A stretch of DNA of 64,000 nucleotides, from contig CM064506.1 in the NCBI GenBank assembly GCA_032716605.1, forward strand, positions 22,328,912 through 22,392,911, in the 5' to 3' direction. Below the pieces are notes generated by a model. That model saw nothing but the letters and a program-made list of their open reading frames with translations, searched no databases and was not told where the DNA came from. Positions within the stretch are counted from its first letter, which is position 1. Each line of letters begins with the position of its first letter. Below, piece after piece: positions 52,832 through 63,631 of the stretch. The stretch comes from Paralithodes platypus. Its lineage: Eukaryota > Arthropoda > Malacostraca > Decapoda > Lithodidae. Position numbers and translations under genes: made by a program.

Positions 52832-52832
52832 C

Positions 52833-53614
52833 TTAAGGGGCCAGTGCTAGTTTTGTTGGTCTATATTTATGTATTTATTTACTATTTTTAGTTTCCTCTA
52901 GACTTCTATTAAGCTTTACAAGAAACACTCCCTAGAACCCCTTTAAAAATATATTTGTAAATTTTTAGGTCGAAAAAATTTCCTGGCCGAAGGCCGGTTT
53001 CTTCTAAAAAATACAGGCTCGCTATCGCTTGCAAGAAATACCCTTGGTCAATATACAGGAGGCGCTACAATATAGGTAGCAAAATTATAATGGTAGTTTT
53101 GGGTTCCTATCATCATATGCTTCATTTCTATATACTTTTTATCCCCGGGAAAAAAAAAACACAAAAAAAAAAAAAAAAATTTTATTGGATTTTGTTTTAA
53201 TTTTTGTTATTAACCTAACCAAAAAACCTAACTTAACCTAACCTAAATGTATTTGGGGGCTATTAGGTTAGGTTTTTTGGTTAGGTTAATGACCAAAACA
53301 AAAAATCCCAAGAAAATAAATGAAAAATCCCAAGATTTTTTTTTTTTTTTTTTCCCGGGGATAAAAAGTATATAGAAATGAAGCATATGATAAGAACCCA
53401 AAACTACCATTAGAATTTTGCTACCTATATTGTAGCGCCTCCTGTATATTGACCATACCCTTAAATGGCACGAAAGGCCTTCATATTGATAAATAAATTG
53501 GGCGAAATTCTCAAAATCGCCAAATTAATGGAACGAACATCTTAAAATCTCAAAAGTAATATGCTAAACATAAGGGAGAAGGTTGTCCAGGAAAAGAGAC
53601 TACCTGCCCCTTAA
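52833..53614 (+). mobile_element. M1 MITE (58388 subtype) interrupted by foldback FB1
   Basis: TTAA at 52833-52836 and 53611-53614. Ends TTAAGGGGCCAGTGCTAGTT and GACTACCTGCCCCTTAA. M1 runs to GCTCGCTATCGCTTGCAAG, is broken by FB1, and resumes TTAAATGGCACGAAAGGCC. Confidence 0.9.
53046..53454. mobile_element. FB1 foldback element with 8-bp target duplication
   Basis: 409 bp. ATACCCTT at 53038-53045 is repeated at 53455-53462. The arms are near-perfect inverted repeats of about 170-190 bp: GGTCAATATACAGGAGGCGC outward, then GTAGTTTTGGGTTCCTATC, TATATACTTTTTATCCCCGG, an A run, TTAACCTAACCAAAAAACCT. The apex is near 53240 (CTAAATGTATTTGGGGGC). No coding capacity. An 8-bp duplication is the hAT/P-type length, but the ends are not typical hAT. 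Confidence 0.93.
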
Positions 53615-53708
53615 ACTGAGTAAATCTAGCTGCAATAGGTTAATGACACTCGCACTTCAGATTATATCTCAATCTGTACTTAATGTTATTCCACTTACTC
53701 CATTGCAG

Positions 53709-53808
53709 ATAATGCTTGAGGTGACGGGACCATTGTACTGGTGAGAATCTTGGGTAGTCCAATTCGGCCAGAAGATACTTCATTGGGAGCGAGCTTCCTT
53801 AACACATG
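53709..53808 (+). other. candidate internal exon (100 bp)
   Basis: CCACTTACTCCATTGCAG then ATAATGCTTGAGGTGACGGG; the end is AACACATG then GTATGTAT, the same donor wording as at 41458. The first ATG gives only MLEVTGPLYW before TGA. It lies 7.9 kb downstream of the previous candidate exon, with the 26-bp minisatellite in between. Confidence 0.42.
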
Positions 53809-55370
53809 GTATGTATATATTATTATTGTTTGGTGCTCCCTACAGAAATATATAGTTGCTAAATTCAGTGTATAAGTTAGGAGTTCAGATTTATAATAGT
53901 TTAAGGCTCCTCGAAATAACTGTTAACGAATTAGTTCTATTAAATCCATGAATTTACATTTCCGTGGTTAAGTGCATAATTTCAAATTGTAGAGCTTTGG
54001 ATATATATGTCTTTGCAAGGTTTACTCCATTGAATGTTTTAAAACTATTTCTGGTAAAAAACTGTAGATAACAAATCCTTTGTACTGGTACTGCTGTTAG
54101 CTGTATTGTAAGAAATCTACAATTTTGGTGATGGTCGGATTAATTAGAATAGTTTTAACTTTATATTCTAGCTTACGTAACCACAAGCTGTAAGCAACGG
54201 ATCTGAAAACAAAAAATTAATCGGCAAGTAAAATTATATAATCGGAAGAGTTTTGAATAATCAGAATCGATTAAGCACTTAGTTAATATAGATGTTTTTA
54301 AATTATTAACCAATTCTAAAGTCTGAGTTAAACTTGTAACCCTATTGAGCAATAGTCTAAAAATTAACTCTTATGTGGGAGAGAACTGTACAACCCTCGC
54401 ACGCAACAAATCCGGATTACAAATATACTTTTAAAAACAAAGGTTGATGGAAAGCGTAAAGTCGGCTAAGGATTTGCGTGAAATTTCTCTGAAAACAAAT
54501 ATTTAATGGTTTGAAGAAATGTTACCTTGCCTATTCATTTACTTTTATAATTTTTGAGACTAGATAAATGTGATATGAAGATTACCCTTATTTCCTATTG
54601 ATCAACAGTAATGTTGCACGAAATGTACTTAAAATTCGCACGGTATATGAATTTTATATAATTTACCAAGTAATTGGTATATATTTTATATACAACCATT
54701 TAATGATTGAACTATAAATGTTCTACACTAACATTGAATACATTAGTCAGATCTCCAAATTAGTCTAGGATATCACTTAAATTTAGTATATAAAACTAAA
54801 TTATATAGAATAGAATATATTGTAAACTTACAATGGAAACTAAGCCGTTAATATTCTGCAGATATTCGTAACGTAATATAGGAGGTTGTCAGGGGTAGTA
54901 TTGGACTGCTTTGACACGGCCCTCTAAACCTATATAGCAATATATATATAATTAAATTTAGTTAATTTGCCTATTGTATTCAAACTTTTAATCTACCAAC
55001 TATGTAGACTAGGCGTGATTATGCGTTAAGTAATATCGAAAGTCTCACGAATTATTGACATGATACTTTCAGTGTGTTTATGATAAAAGCCGGCCTTGTA
55101 AAATACGCAAATCTTAGAGTTTTAGTCTAAAAAATATAATTGCATAGCCAACTCTTTGCGGCCTACAATGAGACTTACAATGAATTTTCTTGCTCGTTGA
55201 AATGGTTAGTAGAAATGTTTAGTAACCATGGATTTTTTTAAGGTCATCTACAATTCCCTTTGTTCAATTAAATTATGTGGCTATATTTGGCGATGAACAT
55301 TATCAATACAAACTTATCTGTTTACTAAATTGAACCTTCGAAAGGAACTAGGCAAATGTGTTTAGCTACT
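53809..55370. other. AT-rich single-copy-looking sequence, putative intron or intergenic
   Basis: No known repeat family of the window, no tandem array and no convincing frame in about 1.5 kb. Confidence 0.5.
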
Positions 55371-55371
55371 G

Positions 55372-55535
55372 ACAATGTTCGTTCACTCTAGATTTATGCA
55401 AATATATCTATTTACATTGGTGTTCGGATAAAATCAGCTATATAATTAATAAATGTGTATTAATATATAGCTGATTTGATCTGAACATCAATCGAAATCT
55501 ATTTGCATAAAGAAAATCAAAAGGGTTCACGAATA
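55372..55535. repeat. imperfect inverted repeat, arms about 55-70 bp
   Basis: Left TTTATGCAAATATATCTATT, ACATTGGTGTTCGGATAAAA, TCAGCTATATA; right TATATAGCTGATTTGATCTG, AACATCAATCGAAATCTATT, TGCATAA. The loop is about 18 bp. The arms probably extend to GTTCGTTCAC and TTCACGAAT. Possibly a small foldback MITE; no target duplication identified. Confidence 0.75.
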
Positions 55536-56160
55536 TTTCAGTAGCAGTATAATTATGCCGTATTGCAAAGCTTATATTCGCGAAACTGCTGATAATCTGG
55601 ATGGAAACAAGATACTTTAAATTTATGGCACTTTTGTCTTCTATATAACAAATTTATTGATCGGATACTCTCCATTTGATGGATTTCGCATATCCTTTCT
55701 TTATAATAGTTTAATTTAGCATCGATATAAAAGTTTTGATTTAAGAGACTTGAGGTTTTTGTCCTTGTTTACGTGTATATTTGGGATAATTTACATAAAC
55801 TACCACGGAATTTATTTGCGGTTTAGAACAGGATATTCGGTAAAGATCTTGGGACGGATGTAGTATCCGGCCATATCACCAGCCTTGTTTACACTACCCG
55901 TACGCTCGCGGTTAAGTCTCTGTCTATTTTGACTGGTTTTTGTTCTATTAATTGCCCCCTGACAGGAATATATAGGACAATAAATCATGGGAGGGTGAAG
56001 TTATGTCTTAACTTTAAATCCGTAGCTTTCTTCAACCATGGTACTGTACATTGTGAAATATAGATTAAAATAAACTACTGTAGAAACTTCTGCGGAGAAG
56101 CTAGTAAAGGGCTATTCAGTATTCGATAAATGGATCTACAATCTTAGTCTTGTACTTAAC
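55536..56160. other. AT-rich, nothing recognised
   Basis: One acceptor-like site (ATTGCCCCCTGACAG near 55966) with AATAAA 15 bp later; not sufficient for an exon call. Confidence 0.4.
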
Positions 56161-56162
56161 CT

Positions 56163-56280
56163 TTAACTGTCTTGATGGTGTAATGGTATAAATGTTAAGA
56201 GATGTATATGTTCGGATCTCTGGTGAATCTTATGCTTTCATTAAATTCATTGAGAGGTGTTTGGTGTTAATTAATTAGAT
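56163..56280 (+). mobile_element. S1 SINE, strongly diverged
   Basis: CTGTCTTGATGGTGTAATGG retains the A-box region; the B box has decayed to TGTTCGGATCTC. The body TATGCTTTCATTAAATTCAT and GAGAGGTGTTTGGTGTT matches 28976-29020. Confidence 0.65.
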
Positions 56281-56338
56281 TATGAGGTTATCGGGGACTT
56301 AGATGCATTTTGACTATGTACAGTAACGATCCCTAATT

Positions 56339-56547
56339 TCTCTACTCCCTTCTGTAAAGGCAAAATCTTTAGTTTTATTTAAGCTATATATATATAAGAT
56401 TTTGTGCAGCGTAAATATTGTGGTACTAAAAGGGGTTAATTAAGATAGTTAAAAACTTGTTAATCGCTAGATGCATTTCTTAAACTGTAATATCTAATTG
56501 TTGGCAGAATATAATGAAAAAAACTTCGCCGGTACAGAAGAGGTTAA
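56339..56547 (+). mobile_element. M3 MITE, diverged
   Basis: CTACTCCCTTCTGTAAAGGC to CTTCGCCGGTACAGAAGAGG then TTAA at 56547. Left TTAA lost. Confidence 0.75.
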
Positions 56548-56833
56548 AGAAGCTTCAGGAGAGCGGACAAGGCCACTTTGAGACTTGCTCATCTGAACCA
56601 CAACTCGTTAGCAGTTATGAAGCAGTATTGAAACCAGTGCTATAACATCTTACTTTATTTCATTGTCAATGTTACATACAATGTATTTAGAAGACTATAA
56701 ACACGAAATGTTTGTTACTAGAGTATTTAAAGTATTATCAGTAATATTAGAGGCATTAGTATAGTTATGAATTCTTCGGAATTAGCGGAGTTTAGCGAGT
56801 ATTTTGAACACTAAATTAAACTATTTCGCGCAG

Positions 56834-56935
56834 GGAGCGGATTCTCAATAGCCTGCTGAATTTATGGAGAACTCTTACAGTGAGCATTCGAAGGGTGTAT
56901 GAAGTGATTAGAATAAATGTCTTAATTTGTTGCAT
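56834..56935 (+). other. weak candidate terminal exon
   Basis: ACTATTTCGCGCAG then GGAGCGGATTCTCAATAGCC, with AATAAA at 56912-56917. The acceptor is weak and no frame is open; listed only because it follows the other plus-strand candidates. Confidence 0.2.
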
Positions 56936-58387
56936 TTAATGGCACTATTAGCAGTCACTGACCTTGTGGTAGGCGGTAGTGACAACACTGTTCATGTGTG
57001 AAGCACGGCTTTCCATCATTGTGAACCTTTTTCTCATTCGTTAACAGTGTCCGCTCACCTGACTTTTCGTAAATATTGGCTTAGACTTCCCTCGAGCCAA
57101 GGGGGTAAAGAAATTAAGATTTAATGCCTGTAAAAGAGATCTAATGCATCCACACAACGGCTTTAAATTACACCTAGTTTACATGGTTGCTATGTATATA
57201 CTTTGGAGACTACAGTATATGCAACGCAGATTTTTTCATATCGCGCGGACTTAAAGCGAAGAACATTAACGGACTCCCTTAATGTCAATCCTATAAATCC
57301 TAATTCTATAATATTTGTGTGAAGAATTTGGCTATATCGGTATCTGTTGAAGAAGAGAGATATTGTGCCCGGGTTTACCTACTTTACAATGTCTTATCGA
57401 TCATAAACATACTCCTTCACTTGGCGAGGCTTGTCATCGCCACACCCACTATCTCAGAATTCCCTTCAACCCCGTACACAGTCATTCATCACAGGCAAAC
57501 TTTAATCATTGCTTGAGTAATACTCTTCAGTGCTGACGTTGTCTACACTACAGATACCCACGCCCACTGGTAGTATGTCAATATAGCAATATACACAAAT
57601 CATATTGTGAGAACTAATATCAAAATTTACTTAGACAATCCTATCAAATTGATCAATTATCATGAAGTAAATGGCATGTACACAATTAATATTGGTTTAC
57701 GTTGTAAAATATATATATTATACTGTATAAATAGGCCAGAAACCATGGTAAGATTAACATGCAAGACACTACCAACGCCCGTTCTGCCTTCCCATTTTCC
57801 TCGTTTAACTCTATCATTCTTCCACAACTAGGAACTAAATACTAAAATCAGTAAGTTACGAACCTAGGGAGCTAATTATGAGGTACTATGCTCTTATTAA
57901 TATATTGCATTTCAAAAGTTGTGATAGCAGAGGTCTCTAGGCAATAACAGCTGCTGGGAATGCCTGATAACTTTATCTGTTTGATCGATTTGCTTGTAGC
58001 AGCAATCTAATCAAAGATTTTTATCTTAAACAAATATAAAAAGATTCATAACAAAATATATTATTTATATTGTGGTAATGTTTTTAGTCTCTTCCTCTGT
58101 AGGCTTTTTAGTCCTTTAGTTTGATGCAATATAATGCTAAGGACACACACATATATTGAATCTGACAATTTAAATACCCATAGGAAAATGTTTAGCTCCC
58201 AAACTTCAATATCCTGATTTAGAAGAAGACACTACTACACCCGCCCTCACTCCATGACGTCCTATGAGACACTGTCGGACAGTTTGTGCGCGATGATAGT
58301 CATTCGTGACTATTGAGATCGCTCATCATTCACACCTTTGAAGGCTACAGTGCGATCATTGTGAATGTTGCATCACTAAAGTCAGCT
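56936..58387. other. AT-rich single-copy-looking sequence
   Basis: No repeat family, array or convincing gene. The short open stretches (for example 57319-57516) lack splice context and recognisable motifs. Confidence 0.5.
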
Positions 58388-58764
58388 GTAAGGGGGTACT
58401 ACTTGCGTTTTGGTCTATATATGTATATATTTTATATATGTTTTTAATTTCCTAGCTAGCCCGCCATAAAGCTTTAAAAAAAAACACTAGACCCCCCCCC
58501 CCCCTTAAAGATTAATTTGTACATTTTTAGATAGAAAAATATCCCGGCCAAAGGCCGGTTCCTCTTAAAATTACAGGCTCGCTATAGCTCGCCAGGAATA
58601 AATTGACACTTAAATGGCACGGAAGAACTTTAAATTGACAAAGAAATGGGGCGAAAGATATTAAAATCGCCAAAGTAATGGAAGGAACTTCTTAAAATAT
58701 CAAAACTAATATGCTAAACACGAGGGAGAAGGAAGTCCATAAAAAGTGAGTAGTACCCCCTTAA
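58388..58764 (+). mobile_element. M1 MITE, complete (TTAAGGGGGTACTAC subtype)
   Basis: 377 bp. Ends TGTAAGGGGGTACTACTTGC and GTAGTACCCCCTTAA form a perfect 14-bp inverted repeat, the best of any M1 here. The hairpins are slightly changed (CATTTTTAGATAGAAAAAT, GGCCAAAGGCCGG). Confidence 0.91.
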
Positions 58765-58815
58765 AGGAGCTAGACTGTGGGTGATGGATGATAGTGTGTG
58801 TACGGGGGTTTAGGC

Positions 58816-58816
<1 letters not shown>

Positions 58817-58887
<71 letters not shown>
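58817..58887 (+). repeat. (CA)n microsatellite
   Basis: About 35 uninterrupted CA units. Confidence 0.96.
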
Positions 58888-58890
<3 letters not shown>

Positions 58891-58939
58891 CTGCCATGTA
58901 CGGTATTTGGTCTGTAAGCACGGACAGAGCATCTATGAG

Positions 58940-59300
58940 TTAAGGGGGGTCACCGGTTTTGTTTATCTTTCTCTCCTTTTCTCGCTTTCCCTGGCTTGTA
59001 TCCATTCGGCCCCATTCAGCCAACTGTTTTAAGACTTTTATCCCCATCTAGGTGTCTATTTCTTCCTGGCGAGCGATAGCGAGCCAGCATTGTATAGAGA
59101 AATCCAGCTTCGCCGGAGAAATGTTACTGTCGAAAAATTTACACATTTAGCTTGCTGTCAAAACAAAATATATATGCTGGCTCGCTCCCGCTCGGCAGGA
59201 AAATATTGACACCTGTGATGGGGTAAACTTTTTAAAATAGTAGGCTGAATGGGGCAGAATGGATAAGAGCCAAAGAGGGAGAGAAAGAGAAAAAAAGCTC
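58940..59300. mobile_element. palindromic M1-related element (subtype P)
   Basis: TTAAGGGGGGTCACCGG opens the left arm (TGGCTTGTATCCATTCGGCC, TTCCTGGCGAGCGATAGCGA); the right arm is GCTGGCTCGCTCCCGCTCGG, AATAGTAGGCTGAATGGGGC and GGATAAGAGCCAAAGAGGGA. The centre contains the hairpin CCAGCTTCGCCGG. The right terminus is lost; LINE sequence follows directly. Confidence 0.84.
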
Positions 59301-59302
59301 TC

Positions 59303-59655
59303 TTTGCAAGCTCTCCGCCACAATGTTGCATCTCTCTAGCTATTCTACCGCTATTACAATAATCAGTTTCTCAGCGCTATCTCGTTGTATACCACCTCTG
59401 TACGTAGCACCCGTCTTGCAACACAATCCCACCCCTACTTTGCAACTCTCCAACCCAAGAGGTAAACGATATTACCCATCTTCTATCAAACCGCTGAGCT
59501 CTGGAAATCTCTTCCTGAATCCATCTTGCCCTCATTTTATGAATTCAATGGCTTAAAACTCTTGTCCAGGCATTTTGGCTCGAACTTTCCATGATGTTTG
59601 CCCTTTCACTTTCAACTCTGGAAGAGGCACTAGTTACAGCATTACCTAGCACGGA
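59303..59655 (+). pseudogene. LINE reverse transcriptase C-terminal fragment and 3' UTR
   Basis: Plus-strand copy of the family at 62485-63325. It reads ATMLHLSSYSTA, LSRCIPPLYVAPVLQHNPTP, then after a frame change WKSLPES-like sequence, and continues into 3' UTR (GGAAGAGGCACTAGTTACAG). Only the last ~90 codons remain and the frame is broken. Confidence 0.78.
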
Positions 59656-59731
59656 AAACGGCAAGTTTGTGTTCCATTGCATTGAATATGGGAGTATCCA
59701 TACCATAAGGCAAAGGAAACTGCTGTGTGTT

Positions 59732-60640
59732 TTAAGGGGGGATGGGGCAGATTTTTTTTTTTTTTTTTTTTCCAACTTACTTCCTCTCGGGCATAGGCCG
59801 AGAGCCTTAACATTCACCGCTTTACAATGAACAATGAAGCCTGTGAGGTCTTGTTCCAGTCTAGGGAGTGAGACATGTGAAGCACGTAGAGTACAACGAG
59901 CACCTGCCATCTTGCCTTCACATGAGGCACGGTGCTCACTCATGGCCCGAAACGACCCCATCTCTGAAGCCACCTCGTTCCCGTGCTTCACTGTCTCGCC
60001 CCCTACACTCTGACTCGAACACTTACACACACACAACGCCACCTGTTGAGCAGATAACTCACCAGGCATTGCACCCCTATAGCATATTTTGAATATGGGA
60101 ATATTCATACAGTGCTATTTAATCAGGGAACAATGAGGGTATTTTATTGACGTTTCGGTGGGCTTGTGGTAATGCACTGATACCAGGTACAGCACAAATT
60201 CCATCTCAATAATATCTTCCCATTGATACATCGGGATTTGAACCCGGGACCTTTGGATTACCAGGCCAGTGGCAAGACCACTCCACCACACTTCACCCTT
60301 CTCTCTCGTTTATAGCCCCATTGGTTTTTAGCTTTTAAGACAGTCGACTCATTAGTTTGGCGATTTTAAGAACTTTAAGCCCCACTTTCTAATAAGAATT
60401 TTAGTGCCATTTATGAGTAATTTTTTCCTGGCACGCGATAGCGATCCTGTAATTTTAAAAGTAACCGGCCTTCGGCCGAGACTTTTTTTTTCTACCAAAA
60501 ATTTACAAATCTATCTTTAATTTGAGTCTAGGGTGTATTTGAGTCTAGGAGGTATTGGAGTCTAGGGTGTATTGTTTACAGCTTGGTGGAGGCCTGGGGA
60601 GGAAACTTAAAAACAAAGAAAATAATAATAATAAAACTAT
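59732..60640 (-). mobile_element. M1 MITE interrupted by an S2 SINE
   Basis: The left end TTAAGGGGGGATGGGGCAGA leads into the SINE tail; M1 resumes ACCCTTCTCTCTCGTTTATA, TAACCGGCCTTCGGCCGAGA to GGCCTGGGGAGGAAAC. A small internal triplication of GAGTCTAGGGTGTATT lies at 60525-60570. Right TTAA not found. Confidence 0.82.
59750..60297 (-). mobile_element. S2 tRNA-derived composite SINE, near full length, with poly(A) tail
   Basis: On the minus strand: head GAGTGGTCTTGCCACTGGCC, B box GGGTTCAAATCCC, body TCATTGTTCCCTGATTAAAT, second part GGCGAGACAGTGAAGCACGG, ending in an A tail (T run at 59752-59770). The 5' head and the tail define a ~540-bp element. A minus-strand open stretch inside it is accidental. 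Confidence 0.86.
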
Positions 60641-61330
60641 CAAATGTTGTCATTGGATCAGGTTCGGAAACTAAACTCAATGTCATTGCAAAAATGTTTT
60701 ACCCTAGACACCTCGGGAACTGTATCCAGGACACTCACGTTACCAGCTCATTAAAAAGGCCATTTCATCACACCCTCCATGAAGGATAATTTCAAATACG
60801 CCCGCTTTGAACTATAAAAGAAAGTAAAATTGTATTGACCTACACACACCTCCACTGCCACTTAAAAGGGTATACAAAAAGCCAGCGGTTACCTATTTCT
60901 GCTTCACGCCATAGTTTAATAGGTATGTTGACGACAGACCTACAACGATAATTATTCTAAATATACTTGCCTTCTATTTGTTTACATCTTCATACCATAC
61001 GATAGGGGTATTAGAAGCGACTGCGAAATGGTAATTCTTGCTATTGATCCAATTGTTTGGGGAACTAAATAATTTCCCAAGAAGGTTGGCTTACTTGTGT
61101 AATTATTCTCAATGACTTTTCCCATTAGTGAATAGAGGTCTTTTACTAGCAGACACACACGCACGCCTGCACGCACTCCCAGTTTTACACACTCGGTAAA
61201 GCGAGCACTCTCCATTTGAATTGTGATTAGTCTTCCACATTAGCTCCTAACCACTCCAGGAACACTTGATACCCAACACATTAACACATAGAATAAACAC
61301 CCTGACTAGGTTACCACAACACACGTCTAC
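60641..61330. other. mixed single-copy-looking sequence
   Basis: No array or repeat family recognised. CACACACGCACGCCTGCACG near 61150 is a short purine-pyrimidine alternating stretch. Confidence 0.45.
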
Positions 61331-61336
61331 CCGCCA

Positions 61337-61364
61337 ACACACACACACACACACACACATTAGA

Positions 61365-61399
<35 letters not shown>

Positions 61400-61402
61400 G
61401 CG
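61337..61402. repeat. (CA)n followed by (TG)n, inverted microsatellite pair
   Basis: About 10 CA, a spacer TTAGAGGAGTGTGTT, then about 12 TG; can form a hairpin and Z-prone DNA. Confidence 0.9.
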
Positions 61403-61497
61403 TGCAGCAACAGGTGGTGATGGAGCGAGTCTGTCTGGTGGTGAGAGGATCAGCACCTAAAGTCCCCGTAAGTCCGTCCCTGGCTCCTGGTGATCTG

Positions 61498-62480
61498 ACG
61501 CTGATGGTGTGGTGGTGGTGGTGGTGAGTTGATGGTGGTGGTGGTGATCTGACGCTGATGGTGTGGTGGTGATCATATGGTGGTGGTGATTATATGGTGG
61601 TGGTGATCATATGGTGGTGGTGATCATATGGTGGTGGTGATCATATGGTGGTGGTGATCATATGGTGGTGGTGATCATATGGTGGTGGTGATCATATGGT
61701 GGTGGTGATCTAGTGGTGATCTGACGCTGATGGTGCGGTGGTGGTGGTGGTGATCTAATGGTGGTGGTGGTGAGCTGATAGTGGCGGTGGTGAGCTGATG
61801 ATAGTGATCTGATGGTTGTTGTGGTGATCTGATGGTGGTGGTGATCTGATGGTGGTGGTGATCTGATGGTGGTGGTGATCTGATGGTGGTGGTGGTGATC
61901 TGATGGTGGTGGTGGTGATCTGATGGTGGTGGTGGTGATCTGATGGTGGTGGTGGTGATCTGATGGTGGTGGTGGTGATCTGATGGTGGTGGTGGTGATC
62001 TGATGGTGGTGGTGGTGATCTGGTGGTGGTGGTGATCTGGTGGTGGTGGTGTACTGGTGGTGATCTGATGGTGGTGATCTGATGGTGGTGGTGATCTGAT
62101 GGTGGTGGTGATCTGATGGTGGTGGTGATCTGATGGTGGTGGTGATCTGATGGTGGTGGTGATCTGATGGTGGTGGTGATCTGATGGTGGTGGTGATCTG
62201 ATGGTGGTGGTGATCTGATGGTGGTGGTGATCTGATGGTGGTGGTGATCTGATGGTGGTGGTGATCTGATGGTGGTGGTGATCTGATGGTGGTGGTGATC
62301 TGATGGTGGTGGTGGTGATCTGATGGTGGTGGTGATCTGATGGTGGTGGTGATCTGATGGTGGTGGTGATCTGATGGTGGTGGTGATCTGATGGTGGTGG
62401 TGATCTGATTGTGATGGTGATCTGATGGTGGGAGTGGTGATCTAATGGTGTAGTGGTGGTGATCTGACGCTAATGGTGTT
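61498..62480 (+). repeat. minisatellite GATCTGATGGTGGTGGT (15-18 bp), about 58 copies
   Basis: Blocks: GATCATATGGTGGTG (61570-61705), GATCTGATGGTGGTGGTG (61870-62020), GATCTGATGGTGGTG (62060-62410). GATCTGACGCTGATGGTG marks block borders at 61492, 61545, 61720 and 62460. The array resumes after the LINE fragment at 63330. Confidence 0.95.
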
Positions 62481-62484
62481 TTTT

Positions 62485-63325
62485 AAATGTGGATGGAGTC
62501 AGAAGGCAAAACTGCCTGTGACTAGTGCCTCTACCAGTGGTGAAAGAGTGACTGGGCCAAAATCAAGGAATATTAGAGCCAAAATGCGTGGACAAACTGA
62601 GTTTGAAGCAATTTAAGTCATAGGATGAGGGAAAGATAGATTCAGAGAGAGTTCCAGAGTTCAGCTGTTGAATAGGAGGATTGAGAGTACGGTATAGTTT
62701 TACTAGTGAGTTGGAGAGTTGCACAGGGGTGGGATTTTGTTGCAAGACGGGTACCACGTACCCTACGTAGAGGTGGTATACACTGGGAGAGCTCTGAGGA
62801 ACACTGATGATTGTAGTAGCGGTAGAATAGCGAGAGATGCAACATTGTGGCGAAGAGAGTGATAGATTGCAGAGAGTCTGTGAGTAGACGGGAGTTAATG
62901 ATACAAAAGACTTTCCTTTCTAGCTTGTCTAGGAGTGTGGTGTGAGATGATCCTCCCCACACATGTAAACAATACTCCATACAAGGACGCACTGTGCCCC
63001 TGTACGGTACAAGAAGCTGTGCAGGGGTAAAGAACTCCTTGAGGCGGTTGAGCACACCCAGCTTCTGGGAGGCTGCCTTAGCAAGACTGGTAATATGGTC
63101 CTTCCAAGTGAGAGCAGAAGAAAAAGAAACTCTGAGAATATTGAGAGAAGATAGATTGATTTTTGTATTGAAGTGTAAGGGAAAGTTCTCTGGGAGTTAC
63201 CGACGCGTAGTAAGATTGATAAATTGGGTTTTGGAAGCATTAAAGGCAACAAGGTTTTCTCTGCCCCAATCGGATATAGTAGTTAGATCAGAAGATAAGT
63301 GTTGTATGGAATCATTAAGTTTGTT
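62485..63325 (-). pseudogene. 5'-truncated non-LTR retrotransposon: RT C-terminus and 3' UTR
   Basis: On the minus strand the frame reads KLNDSIQHLSSDLTTISDWG, RENLVAFNASKTQFINL, then after a frame change VRPCMEYCLHVWGGSSHTTL, LDKLERKVFCIINSRLL, FYRYYNHQCSSELSQCIPPL and AELWNSL, and after another change SESIFPSSYDLNCFKLSLS. This is the post-active-site thumb/C-terminal region typical of jockey/CR1-type LINEs. The 3' UTR ends in CACATTTAAAAAAC near 62485. It is inserted within the GATCTGATGGTGGT array. Confidence 0.85.
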
Positions 63326-63329
63326 TACG

Positions 63330-63475
63330 GGGTGGTGACCTGATGGTGTAGTGGTGGTGGTCTGATGGTGTGGTGGTGGTGGTGATCTGATGGTGTAGTG
63401 GTGATCTGACTGTGTGGTGGTGATCTGACGCTGATGGGGTGGTAGTGGTGATGGTTTTGGTGGTGACTGTTGGTG
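63330..63475 (+). repeat. continuation of the GATCTGATGGTGGT array
   Basis: GTGACCTGATGGTGTAGTGG, GGTGATCTGATGGTGTAGTG and GATCTGACGCTGATGGGG are the same unit as left of the LINE fragment, confirming insertion into the array. Confidence 0.88.
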
Positions 63476-63631
63476 TTGCAGGATATCGTTATGGTGATTA
63501 GCTTGGGTGGCTTGTACAGATGTTACCTAAATTCTGTCCTTACAATAATCCTTTACTCTAAGCTCACTAATGAAGGAGTTACGAATGCTCCAGTCCAGTC
63601 AGGATATCCAATCACAGCTAGACTAATGCAT

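Noticed and set aside
53046..53454. Assembly artefact as the explanation for the palindrome
   Set aside because: An 8-bp target duplication and continuity of the host M1 after removal argue for a genuine insertion, though long-read confirmation would settle it.
59545..60108. 187-codon minus-strand open frame
   Set aside because: It spans the S2 SINE, its poly(A) tail and LINE 3' UTR sequence; no domain or codon pattern supports a gene.
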